From contig JADJEI010000006.1 in assembly GCA_016709155.1 (NCBI GenBank), positions 124,001 through 188,000 on the forward strand: DNA of 64,000 bases. Direction: 5' to 3'. The stretch is from Ignavibacteriales bacterium (lineage in GTDB: Bacteria > Bacteroidota > Ignavibacteria > Ignavibacteriales > Ignavibacteriaceae). The translations under genes were made by a program, and so were the position numbers. Under the pieces are notes generated by a model. That model saw only the letters and a program-made list of their open reading frames with translations. It was not told the origin of the DNA and ran no database searches. Positions within the stretch are counted from its first letter, which is position 1. Each line of letters starts with the position of its first letter. Shown piece after piece: positions 26,640 to 35,890 of this stretch.

Positions 26640-29080
26640 GTGTTTTCCAATGTCGTCTTAAATTCGTTTTCATTTTCGTAGTTATAAAATGGAACGGCTG
26701 TTTATCAAATAAGTGTCCGTGTGAATTTGGATAGTCTTTTGTTCCAATTCTGATTTCTTTCAATAAGTCTTCTTTCCATTTATCTTATGACCTATTAATT
26801 GATTCCCTTTAGGCTCAATGAAAACCTGAAAAGTCATTTGTTCTTCGTCACACTGTTTGCAGAACAATAAAGTCAGGTTCAAAAGCTCTTCCTAGTTTGT
26901 CGAAGATTTTTATTTCTCTTTCGTTACGGATTAAATAAATGTTCTCAAACTTATGATTCAGTCCTTCAAATCGTCTTGAAAACAGTTCAACAAATTTCTT
27001 TTCTTTTCACTTGTTCCTAGTTGGCATTATAAACATACCAAGGCTCGTTGGCTACTAATGTTTCTGTCCGCTTGCACGTTCATCATATTTATTTACCCTA
27101 ATTGGTTTATCTTTAAAAACTTCGTGAATTGGAGCTTTTGATAAATTCCGAACCTTCGTATTCTGTTGAATTACTCTTTATGTCAGCTTCTATGCTTTGC
27201 AATAAGCCATTTAAGGCTTGCAAAGAATCGAAGTGGCTGATTTCTTTCAGTCGGTTTGAAGTTCCGCTAAATGTAATTTCCAAACCTGCTAAATAGTCTG
27301 GACTATCAATGAAGTTTGAAAGCGAACCTACACTTGGGAAGTAATGCGATAAACTGTCGAAGTAGAAAAACGGGTTTTGGCTTAATGCAAAACGGATTGT
27401 ATTTTTAGAAATTTCGGTCAGCTTTATATCCTTGGTTTTTGATTACTTCTGTTTCGGTAGTTTCAGCTTCGGCAAAAGCACCTGACATTCTTCCAACTCC
27501 TGAAGATAAAGTTTGTAGGTAGTTGGTTTTCTTAACTACTAAATCAGCAAATGATTTTTATGTTGTCATAGCTCTTGGGAATTTTCTTATTGAAGAAAAC
27601 GAGTCCCTCGCGGTAAAAATCTTCTTTTTTAAATTCTAACTTTAAAGTAAGTTGTTTAGTAACGAGGTTTTCGTCATCTTCATAAATACCCGAATCCACA
27701 AGAGCTTTTTTCAATTCTGATATGTAGCGACTATCTTCTTTTGTGTGGTAATACAATTCTTCTAGTGTCTTTAAGTCGTTGGCGATATCATCATCAAATT
27801 TTCGAGTAAACTTGTCTTGTCCTTCCTCTAAAGCAAATGGATAATATCTTGCGCCTCTGCCGATAAGCTGCGCTTCTGAAAGAGTTGTTTTGCCTGGTTT
27901 GTTTTCTCTTCCGTCTCTACCTTCGTAAAGTCGAACGATGTCAAACAAATTTAAAACGTCCCAACCTTCATTCAGTTTCTGAACGGCAAAAACAGCACGA
28001 ATGGGATTGTTTTCATCTTCTAATGTATTGAGCAATATTTGGTTTTGTTCGGCTTCTGCGTCATTGTTGGCGCTCAGGCAATTTTCAAATCTGAAATTGG
28101 CTTGAATGCGTTTTACAATTTCATTGACTGAAATGCCTTTGGATTCAAAAAATCGGAAAGCCTTTTGAACAATAGGAACGGTAGAAGTCTTTTGAATTTT
28201 ATCCACCATCGCCACAGAAAAATTATCAATCAGTTTGTGAAAGTTCTCTTTGTTTTGCTCCGATTCTTTAATTGTCTTTTTGGCTTTAAATAGAATTACA
28301 GGCTTCAAATTGATATTGAGTGAAGTAGCCAATTCCTGCCGATACAAGTTTAAAATCAAAGCCTGAATGATTCTCTCTTGCTCGTCATACAAAGAACGGA
28401 TAAGGTTGATTTCTTTGGAATATTTATCTTTCCGAAACTCTGCAAGGTCGTATTTGAAAATTACCTTATCTTGGTAGTGTTTTATTAATTCCGCAGTATC
28501 GGTGTCAATCGTTGCCGTAAACTCCAATAAGATATTTTCAAAATTTGAATCGTGAATTTTCTTTACGGTGTCTTCCCAACTTCCAAACATATTGCCCGAT
28601 TTTGTACCTGCTACCAAGTGGTGAGCTTCATCAGCAATCAAAACCAATTTCTTGTCCTTAAAGTCTTCATAAGTTAAGCTGTTTTCTTTTGTGTTGTTCA
28701 GGTCGATATGAAGCTGTTGAATCGTTGTAAACTTCAAATTGATATTCTGGGTGTCGGATTCTTCAAAGTTGTCAATCTCTTTGATTAGCGCTTCTTTCCG
28801 TCAATCACAATTTTGTCGTTGAACAAATATTTTGAAGCCTGCGGATTCAGAAAATTGTCTTTGGTTTTCTGAATGATATTGTTGCTGTTGACAAAAAACA
28901 AAAAGTTGCGATAACCTTTTTGGTAAAGGTGCAACATCAAACCTGCCATTATTAAAGTCTTTCCGCTTCCTGTTGCCATATTATAGAGCAAGTGGTAGGG
29001 TTTTGTGGCTTCTCTTCAAATCTTCTTGGTCTAAGTATATGTATCGCTTAAAATGCTTCAATCTGATAAGGACGCTGACC
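26640..29080 (-). pseudogene. Broken type III restriction endonuclease subunit (Res)
   Basis: The longest intact part (28737-27544, 397 residues) has the DEAD-like helicase core: VLIADEAHHLVAGTKSG, LEFTATIDTDTAELIKHYQ, FAVQKLNEGWDVLNLFDIVR, EAQLIGRGARYYPF. Upstream, YNMATGSGKTLIMAGLMLHL (Walker A) lies in another frame at 28991. The C-terminal nuclease end is spread over several frames to about 26640 with pieces such as KGINYRS and HDKWKEDLLKEIRIG. At least five frame changes or stops would have to be corrected. Res would translocate on DNA and cut with Mod. The gene is downstream of mod in the usual mod-res order. Confidence 0.7.
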
Positions 29081-29191
29081 AAATCCGGGCTTTAAATTGT
29101 CGCTAATCCATTTGGTAAATCAAATTGTGCTAAAAGCTCTTTTACCAAATGGATTATTAAATATTTCGTGTAGAAATGCCATTTGCTTACT

Positions 29192-31196
29192 TCAATTTGG
29201 TAAAAATCTTTGGGTTACTTTCTTTTCGGCTTCGGTACAAGCAAAGTCGGAATCATTGAGCGAAGAAAGATTGACATACAATTGGTTTTTGTCTAACAGT
29301 TCGCAAAGGTGCTGTTTCTGCTCGGCAAGGCTCAGGGCTTTAAATTCTTCAAAATGCTCGTCTTGTTTCTTAATGTCCACACTGTAATTCAAGAACCTTT
29401 TAGCTTTCATCTGTTCCCAAACTTTCAAAATTGCTTTGGTGTCTTTGCCTTCTTCAATCTGTTCAATAAAAGACTGATTGTATTTTTTGAGTTCGATGTA
29501 AACAAGTTCGCCACCACCTTGCCAATTATTCTGAACTAATTCCACTAGAATCACCGTTTATAACATTTTTAAGTCTTTGCACACTATCTTCTCCACCATG
29601 GTTTAACTGTTCTATTCCAATAAATTTTCGATTCAATTTATAGCAACTGCCGCTGTGGTTCCGCTCCCTAAATGATAATCTAAATCACATCACCAGGACT
29701 GGTGCTCATTTCTATAATTCTTTGAATCAACTTTTCAGGTTTTTTCCCACGTTTAAGGTTAACATTCCCTTCGTTTGCAATCCCTGTTACAGGAATCTCA
29801 TCGTGTGTCCAAAAATCATTCATAGTTGCAAGACGAAATACCTTACCGTCTTCAACTTCTGCATAATCTTTTAAGAACAGAAGTATGCCGCCATTAATAT
29901 AAAACGATTTGATTGATTCACCTTTGCTTTTGCCAGATGTTGGAGTGTATTCAACTGAATACAATTTTTCAGGTTCTAATTCGGATAATATTTTTTTGTT
30001 GTAAGGAGCTTTCTTTTTGTTGTGCAGCTTCCTAACTAAATGCTCAAAGTCATTTAACCTTTCTTGATTGCTTACTTGACTTGGTATTCTTTTATATTCA
30101 TATGCAGTATGCTTAAAAATCTTAATCGTATTTCCTCTGCTATCCTTAATTTCTTTTGCAAGTTTTCTCGTTCCTTCGCTTTTTAGAAGAAATGTATACT
30201 GACTTAACGCTTTTTCTGTAGCCTCAACCCTTTTTTTTAATAAAGTTGTTTGACGGCTTAATGTTTTTGAGTAGCATAATATATACTCAGTAGAGTTAAT
30301 AATAAATGACGTGCCCTGTCCTAAAGCACTTCTTCCTTCGGAAGTTCTTTGCCAAGTAATCTGGGCAACAAACTTCTTTTTCAGTGAAAATATCGTCCAT
30401 TAATGCCTTCTTAAATAAGCTGCCCATCTTCATTGGTTTGAACATATATAAGTCCGTCACAGTTAACAGTTGAAAAGCGATTTCTAACCTGTTCTTCATA
30501 AACGAAAGCCAGGGAAAGCTTGAAGTTACTATTGTAAGCAAAAGCATCATTGCTTGTTTTTCTTTAAAATAATAAGGTGGGTCTATATAAATTAGTTTTA
30601 TATCCTGCAAAATCTTCTTTCAGCGTATGCAAGGCTAAAAGATTGTTGCCTTTAATAATTAAATTGTCGGTTATAGTTCCGTTTTGTTTCGGTTAAATTT
30701 GTCAAGTGGTTTTTCTCCTTTTTTATCAATTCGTTGGACATTGGTCAAAACCTTTGGCTCTAATAGTTGGGTAATTTCGTCTTGTGCTAAAATTTCATTA
30801 AAGAAAATTTCTTCCCGTTTATCTTCTTCACGGCTTTGTCCTGCCTTCCAAAATGCAGTCCTTAAATGGCCACACTAAGGCAACTTCGTTGCGTTGTTTC
30901 AGGTATTTGCCGTCAATGGTCAATCAACTTTGTTTTGTATTGCGTGTAGCTGTATCATTCAGGTAGTTTTTCTGTTCCAAAAACTGCACAAACAAGTTTT
31001 GGTTAAAAACCAAGGTGCCTTTCACGGTTACAAAAAACTTGGCTTTCAGTTCTGCATTATCTAGTAACAGTCCAATAAGTTCTTCGTCAAAATTCTGAGC
31101 TTTGTTCAGCACTACCCATTTTTTCAGTTCTCCATTGTCTGTCACGAAGTTGGGTTCTTTTTTGAGTTGAGTATCTAATATTTTAAATAATTTCAT
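29192..31196 (-). pseudogene. Broken type III DNA methyltransferase subunit (Mod)
   Basis: Pieces in order on the minus strand: MKLFKILDTQLKKEPNFVTD at 31196 (N terminus), FNEILAQDEITQLLEPKVLT, LIYIDPPYYFK (catalytic motif IV, DPPY) near 30600, a central part MYSVEYTPTSGKSKGESIK to STSPGDVI at 29964-29680, then LDYHLGSGTTAAVA (AdoMet motif) in another frame, and a C-terminal part LVYIELKKYNQSFIEQIEEG ending 29192. This is the beta-class N6-adenine methyltransferase Mod of type III systems. Multiple frame breaks lie between motifs. With so many lesions the system is probably inactive, unless this stretch is simply badly sequenced. Confidence 0.7.
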
Positions 31197-31499
31197 TAAT
31201 GTTTTTCCAATTTTTCCGGAAGCTTATTGTCCACCAATATATAAAGTGCTTACTCACAAAAACATCCTCATTTGTTTGGTTAAACTTATTAACTGCTTTA
31301 GCCAATGTCAAATAATTCTTAAATGTTTTTTGATTATTTTATTTCCTGATTTGTTCAGCCCTGTTCCTGCCGGCGTGTGTTGCAGGTTGGTTAAAAAATA
31401 CCTGTAAATTTTTCCCGGCGGAAGTAAGATTTTCCTCTCCCCCGCCTATGCCGTTTATAAAATAGTCTACCCGTACGGAATAGTGTATTCCTTGGAACC

Positions 31500-31751
31500 C
31501 CTAGGCTATTTCACATTCCTCCTAGGCTATTTCACATTCTTCCTAGGCTATTTCACATTCTTCCTAGGTTATTTATCAAGTCTCCTAGGCTATTTTTAAA
31601 TCCTCCTAGGCTATTTATAAAGATGCGTAGGTTATTTCTCATCAAGCCTAGGCGAGGGCTAAAACTTCCTAGGCTTTTTGTCAGTTGTTGTAGGTTTTTC
31701 TTGAACTAGCCTAGGCGAGTCGGGAATATTCCTAGGCTTATTTTCAACTTT
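31500..31751. repeat. Twelve tandem 21-bp units with CCTAGG core at exact 21-bp spacing
   Basis: The six-base core starts at 31500, 31521, 31542, 31563, 31584, 31605, 31626, 31647, 31668, 31689, 31710 and 31731. Ten cores are CCTAGG; two are CGTAGG (31626) and TGTAGG (31689). The five to six bases after the core are mostly CTATTT or TTATTT; the rest of each unit varies. No insertion or deletion breaks the register. All minus-strand frames are full of stops. One plus frame is open for 83 codons with heptads like PRLFHIL but has no start codon, so coding is unlikely. The 21-bp step is two helical turns, so the palindromic cores and A/T tracts all face one side of the helix. Confidence 0.9.
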
Positions 31752-31992
31752 TCCCCCCATCCTTGCAAATAATCTTTGTTTTTTCTCTAAAATCAAAATT
31801 TCTTATAAAAATAGAGATTGGGTAGAAAATAAAATTAAGCCTGGTGTAGCAATTGCAGCATCGTTCAGCTATCACCGGCGACTGTTTTTGTCAAATAATT
31901 CTTAAAACTTTTTTAAATTATTTTTTTACAAGCGCGGTAAAATCCTTGTGTTTAGAGTAATTAATATATAGGTCCGTAATTCTTTTTAACGC

Positions 31993-32111
31993 GGCTGTCT
32001 CAAAAGTCTAATTTTGTCAGTCTGAGCTTGTCGAAGACTTATGGCAATGCCATAGTGAATTCACACTTCGACGGGCTCAGTGTGACAGTAAAAATTACTT
32101 TTGAGACAGCC
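31993..32111. mobile_element. 119-bp MITE-like element with 15-bp terminal inverted repeats
   Basis: Ends are GGCTGTCTCAAAAGT and its perfect complement ACTTTTGAGACAGCC. Inside are GTCTGAGCTTGTCGAAGAC and CACTTCGACGGGCTCAGTG, diverged halves of the 29-bp palindrome found inside T9SS genes, and the small palindrome ATGGCAATGCCAT. There is no coding capacity and no obvious target-site duplication. Confidence 0.7.
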
Positions 32112-32129
32112 TCTACTTTCACATGCGCT

Positions 32130-32173
32130 CCTATTGTACACCTATTGCTTACCTATTATACTCCTATTATACT
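32130..32173. repeat. Four tandem 11-bp repeats (CCTATT core)
   Basis: CCTATT starts at 32130, 32141, 32152 and 32163; the last two units are both CCTATTATACT. The step is one helical turn. It lies between the MITE-like element and the terminator of the next gene. Confidence 0.7.
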
Positions 32174-32197
32174 CAGGTCTTTGACTCCAAATAAAAA

Positions 32198-32220
32198 CCC
32201 CACTTAATTATTTAGTGGGG
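32198..32220 (-). terminator. Rho-independent terminator after the 32255-33529 gene
   Basis: Perfect arms CCCCACT and AGTGGGG around a 9-base loop; on the minus strand the stem is followed directly by TTTTTAT. Confidence 0.8.
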
Positions 32221-32254
32221 TTATTAAATAAACCAATAGAAAAGTATTGGAGAA

Positions 32255-33529
32255 TTATTTGATTAAGATCATTTTCCTCGTTTGACTAAAACTACCAGCC
32301 TTCAATTGATAAAAATAAATTCCCGAGCTTAATTGTACATTGTTAACTGTAAATTGTACATTGTATTTGCCTGCCTGTTTATATTCATTCACTAATGTGA
32401 CAACTTCATTCCCAAGAATATCATATACTTTCAAAGTTTGCCAACTGCCAACTGGCGACTGCCAACTGATTTTAGTGCTTGGATTAAACGGGTTGGGGTA
32501 GTTCTGTGAGAGTAAAAATTCTGTCGGCACTTCATCAATACGTTCTTCTTCAACAAATGAAACACCTCCATTTGTTGTGTGAAGAATTGCTCCATTATCA
32601 CCAACAGCCCAGCCGTTATTTAAATCAGCAAACTGAACTGAATATAAAACGGTGTCTGCTCCAACTGTAGTAGGATTCCAATTTATTCCCCCATCCAAGG
32701 TATTTAATATTATTCCCGAAGAGGTACTTCCATCATAACCAGAAGCCCAGCCGAAATTATAATCTGAAAAATGAATCGAGTACAATTGGTAGCTTGTCCC
32801 TGTAATTTGTGGAGACCAGTTAACACCTCCATCAGTCGTTTTAAGAATTATTCCAGCTCCAGCAGCCCAGCCGTTATTTGAATCGGTAAAATGAATTGAT
32901 AACAACCAATTCCCGTTCCATTGATTTGTCCAATTTGTTCCTCCATCTGTGGTCTTAATAATTACTCCAAAGTAATTACTACCATTGTAATCAATACCAG
33001 CTGCACACCCATTATTTTCATCTGTAAAATAAATTGATTCAACACTTTTAGGAAAAACTCCTTGTAGAAATATCCAGTTGGTTCCGCCATTTGTAGTTTT
33101 TAAAATTGTATTATCTTCACCTGAAATCCATCCTGTACTGGAATTGATAAAGTAAACTGAATAAAGTGGATCGGTTACCCCGCTTATTTGTGTTGACCAG
33201 TTTGTTCCTCCATTAGTTGTTTTGAAAATTTTCCCATTGTTGCCAACTATCCATCCTGTATTTGAATCGATGAAATAATCTGAATTCAATCTATCACTCC
33301 CTGCACCAGTCAGCGAAACCCAGCTTGTTCCACCATCAGTTGTTTTAATAATAGTTCCTGCCTCACCAACAGCAATGGCTGTGTTTTCATCAATCAGTTG
33401 CACATCATTCAGTGTCTGACCTTGCGGAAGCGGGTTTTGCCAGAACCATCCGCTCTGTGCCACCATTTTATTTGAGAGCAGATTAAAGACAACAAATATC
33501 ATGATGACTAATAATGAAATCTTTTTCAT
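32255..33529 (-). CDS. YCF48-repeat secreted protein with T9SS type A tail
   Basis: 424 residues, intact. Signal peptide (MKKISLLVIMIFVVFNLLSN...VAQ), then AQSGWFWQNPLPQGQTLNDV and about seven YCF48-type repeats (FIDSNTGWIVGNNGKIFKTT, FTDSNNGWAAGAGIILKTTD). The family was named for a plant/cyanobacterial photosystem assembly factor, but in Bacteroidota these propellers are exported structural or binding proteins. The tail starts EVPTEFLLSQNYPNPFNPST and ends RKMILIK. It lacks the PVELTSF domain and keeps only the short tail. It contains the WQSPVGSWQT insertion at site 2 and NVQFTVNNVQ at site 3. It is an intact homologue of the frameshifted gene at 1958-4360. The terminator at 32198 defines its 3' end. 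Confidence 0.85.
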   Translation of the reverse strand: MKKISLLVIMIFVVFNLLSNKMVAQSGWFWQNPLPQGQTLNDVQLIDENTAIAVGEAGTIIKTTDGGTSWVSLTGAGSDRLNSDYFIDSNTGWIVGNNGKIFKTTNGGTNWSTQISGVTDPLYSVYFINSSTGWISGEDNTILKTTNGGTNWIFLQGVFPKSVESIYFTDENNGCAAGIDYNGSNYFGVIIKTTDGGTNWTNQWNGNWLLSIHFTDSNNGWAAGAGIILKTTDGGVNWSPQITGTSYQLYSIHFSDYNFGWASGYDGSTSSGIILNTLDGGINWNPTTVGADTVLYSVQFADLNNGWAVGDNGAILHTTNGGVSFVEEERIDEVPTEFLLSQNYPNPFNPSTKISWQSPVGSWQTLKVYDILGNEVVTLVNEYKQAGKYNVQFTVNNVQLSSGIYFYQLKAGSFSQTRKMILIK

Positions 33530-33591
33530 AACTAACTCCTATCTAACGATGTTTAAGAGAAAATTTTTAAGGTTCTGTATTTTCAATTTTT

Positions 33592-33698
33592 CTAGTTTAA
33601 TAAAATCATCTTTTTAGTTTCAACAAAACTTCCTGCATTAATTGTATAGAAATAAACTCCGCTCGGCAGTCCGCCTGCGAGGTATGCTGCATACCAGG
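33592..33698 (-). pseudogene. Orphan end of a T9SS tail
   Basis: In one frame on the minus strand: SGVYFYTINAGSFVETKKMI then LLN and a stop at 33592. No gene body precedes it: an unrelated beta-barrel gene stops at 33699. The junction contains the palindrome GGTATGC-T-GCATACC (33681-33695), so repeat-mediated loss of the gene body is a reasonable guess. Confidence 0.65.
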
Positions 33699-34244
33699 TT
33701 ATCTCTTTCCACCAAAGAAGAACCCACCAATTCTAACTCCTATGTAGTTATTACTCACAGTGCTGTTGCTGAACTCGATTGTTGATGAATGAATGAGATT
33801 ATATTCCAATGCCAGGGTGAAATGACTGAAATCAAAACCTATCCGTAGATAAAATCCCAATTTTGATCCACCCGCAACGTTTCCTGATGCTACTAAATCA
33901 ATAGTCTCATACCTTTTAGACAAATTATAGATTCCCAGACCAGCACCGACAAATGTTCTGAATTGCTCAGTATTCAGATAATACTGACCATTGACCGTGT
34001 ACGATAAAGCCGAGTTTCCTTCATCACCATGCCGTATGAATGCTGCACCTTCAATGCGTATGCCAACAGCCAGGTTATCTATTACGCGATAGGCTGGCTC
34101 AAAAGTGGCTAAGATTCCACCGTTGGAACCTACTGCACCTGCATAGCCCAATCCAAGTCCAAGCTTGAACTTATCATAATCCTGGGCATTAACAACAGAT
34201 GTTAGTATTAAGCTGACAAATAAAAAAATGAATACTCTTTTCAT
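33699..34244 (-). CDS. Outer-membrane beta-barrel protein
   Basis: Start set at ATG 34244 (MKRVFIFLFVSLILTSVVNAQ) because GGAAGG precedes it. About 181 residues: signal peptide, then amphipathic strands (FKLGLGLGYAGAVGSNGGI, RVIDNLAVGIRIEGAAFIRH, FRTFVGAGLGIYNLSKRYE, SKLGFYLRIGFDFSHFTLAL) and a terminal strand (NYIGVRIGGFFFGGKR). It fits the OmpA/OmpX-like eight-strand barrel group of Bacteroidota. No peptidoglycan-binding domain. Role unknown. It sits between two T9SS genes. Confidence 0.75.
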   Translation of the reverse strand: MKRVFIFLFVSLILTSVVNAQDYDKFKLGLGLGYAGAVGSNGGILATFEPAYRVIDNLAVGIRIEGAAFIRHGDEGNSALSYTVNGQYYLNTEQFRTFVGAGLGIYNLSKRYETIDLVASGNVAGGSKLGFYLRIGFDFSHFTLALEYNLIHSSTIEFSNSTVSNNYIGVRIGGFFFGGKR

Positions 34245-34328
34245 AATACCTTCCAAATTTTACAACAATAATTAATTTTACCAACTAAATATTCTTTTAA
34301 TAAAATTATACAAACTAACTTCCCGATT

Positions 34329-35744
34329 TTATTTCATTAGAATCATATTCCTTGTTTCAACAAATGAACCCGATTGTAGTTTGTAGAAATAAATTCCTGA
34401 TGATAACTTTGAAGCATCAAACTTAACTTCATAACTTCCTGCAGGTTTTTCTTCGTTCACTAATGTTGTAACTTCCTTTCCAAGAACATCATAAACTTTA
34501 AGCGAAACAAGTTGCCTACTGCTTATTGCATACTTTATACTTGTGCTTGGATTAAATGGATTAGGATAGTTTTGGCTTAAATAATATTCAACAGGTATTG
34601 TGACTTCCGCTTCCACAATATCTGAATATTCAAAAGTTCCATCAAAGTCAATTTGTTTTAACCGGTATTTATAAATTCCTGCTTCAAGATTTTCATCTCT
34701 GAATGAGTAAGATTTTGGTTCTGTTGTTGTCCCGCTTCCTTCTACGAAATCAATTACAGTCCAGTCACTACCAAATAATTTTTCAACCTCAAATCCACGA
34801 TTATTTGTTTCCGTAGAAGTTGTCCAGTTTAAGGTAATATTTTCATTACTCACACTAATTGTAAAAGAAGTTAATTCAACAGGAACTATTTCGTAGCCGT
34901 TGTCAAATGCAAATACTGAGAGTTGACCCTGGAGAGGTGATATCAAGGTTGTCATTCCGGTATTCGGGTCCATTGTTCTAAATTCGCCACCATTAGTATT
35001 ATTATTAAAAGCAGCCAGATAAATTATGCCTGTTTCTATATCTATATCCATATCCTGCCCATATTGAGCGTTAAATCCGATTGGACCCAATATAGAAAAT
35101 ACACCAGTTACCGGATTAAATGTATAAGCATTGTTGTTGGGCATGAGGTCATAACCATATCCAATCCCACTGGAATTAATTGCAATGGCAATCATGGGAC
35201 TACCAGAAACAATGCTTGAAACAAGTGTAGCAGTTAGTGTGTTAATATCGATTTTATATAAATAATTCGTTGAGCCAAAATAGCTGCAAATGTAGTTTGA
35301 GTCGTTTACAACATTATAGGCTAATCCATTGGCTGAAGTAACACCAAGACCTGAAATAGTACCAAGTATTGTTACATTACCATTACTTGTATCCAACTTA
35401 CTTAATGAACTTGGTGAACCAGAATTAAGAATATAAAAATTTCCGTCGCCGCCTTGCACACCAGCTGAAGCAAAAGTTGGTGGTGCCCAGAAAGCAAGAT
35501 CTCCACCAGAACAACCTCCACCGAGTGAAAATCTCCCTAACATGGAAGTGGTTGCATTATAATAGTATGCATAACGACATTGAGTAATTGATTCATTCTT
35601 AAATTTTAAATGAGAAACATTTGAGACTTGCTTCAAACCTTGTGCTTTTCCTGTACTAATGGAATTACTCTGAGCATAGTCAGCAGATAAAAAACAAAAT
35701 ACAATTGGTAAAGCCAAACAAATAGAAAGTAAGTCTGTTTTCAT
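34329..35744 (-). CDS. Secreted propeller protein with T9SS type A tail
   Basis: 471 residues, signal peptide ending SADYAQS. Residues about 60-285 form a propeller-like domain (NGNVTILGTISGLGVTSANG, YNVVNDSNYICSYFGSTNYL, YKIDINTLTATLVSSIVSGS, FNPVTGVFSILGPIGFNAQ) similar to the DUF4394-type lipoprotein/LVIVD-like repeats that summarise values over time; this is a resemblance only. Residues 286-471 are the full sorting domain (PVELTSFTISVSNENITLNW to RNMILMK) without the palindrome insertions seen in most of its neighbours. Exported and surface-retained by inference. Confidence 0.82.
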   Translation of the reverse strand: MKTDLLSICLALPIVFCFLSADYAQSNSISTGKAQGLKQVSNVSHLKFKNESITQCRYAYYYNATTSMLGRFSLGGGCSGGDLAFWAPPTFASAGVQGGDGNFYILNSGSPSSLSKLDTSNGNVTILGTISGLGVTSANGLAYNVVNDSNYICSYFGSTNYLYKIDINTLTATLVSSIVSGSPMIAIAINSSGIGYGYDLMPNNNAYTFNPVTGVFSILGPIGFNAQYGQDMDIDIETGIIYLAAFNNNTNGGEFRTMDPNTGMTTLISPLQGQLSVFAFDNGYEIVPVELTSFTISVSNENITLNWTTSTETNNRGFEVEKLFGSDWTVIDFVEGSGTTTEPKSYSFRDENLEAGIYKYRLKQIDFDGTFEYSDIVEAEVTIPVEYYLSQNYPNPFNPSTSIKYAISSRQLVSLKVYDVLGKEVTTLVNEEKPAGSYEVKFDASKLSSGIYFYKLQSGSFVETRNMILMK

Positions 35745-35890
35745 TTTAAATCTCTTTTATTTTATAAAAAAAAAAAGTATTTTACAAGTTCCACAATAAC
35801 TATTACGCCGTTGCTTATTTCATATTCTGATTATCCATAGAATATGATCTTACTCCATATTAAATTTCTATCGAATTAATAGAAAGTCTT

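Larger units (their letters stand above)
31197..32254. other. Non-coding stretch holding phased repeats and a MITE-like element
   Basis: About 1.06 kb between the mod relic and a T9SS gene. It contains the 21-bp CCTAGG array, a 119-bp terminal-inverted-repeat element, four 11-bp repeats and a terminator, listed separately. At 31200-31340 a short fragment in the mod direction (FKNYLTLAKAVNKFNQTNED) looks like the tail of a lost upstream gene. No integrase or other recombinase frame is present. Confidence 0.7.

Noticed and set aside
26640..31196. Type I restriction or BREX assignment of the broken genes
   Set aside because: DPPY plus GSGTT with a downstream DEAD-type helicase in a two-gene order is the mod-res pattern; no specificity subunit, pglZ or brxC is present.
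31461..31709. An open plus-strand frame of 83 codons with seven-residue repeats (PRLFHIL) across the 21-bp array
   Set aside because: It has no start codon or ribosome binding site at its beginning, the heptads decay to unrelated residues, and a TAG ends it inside the array. The period of 21 makes open frames likely by chance.
31500..31751. CRISPR array
   Set aside because: Units are 21 bp with only a 6-12-bp constant part; there are no unique spacers of fixed CRISPR size and no cas genes.
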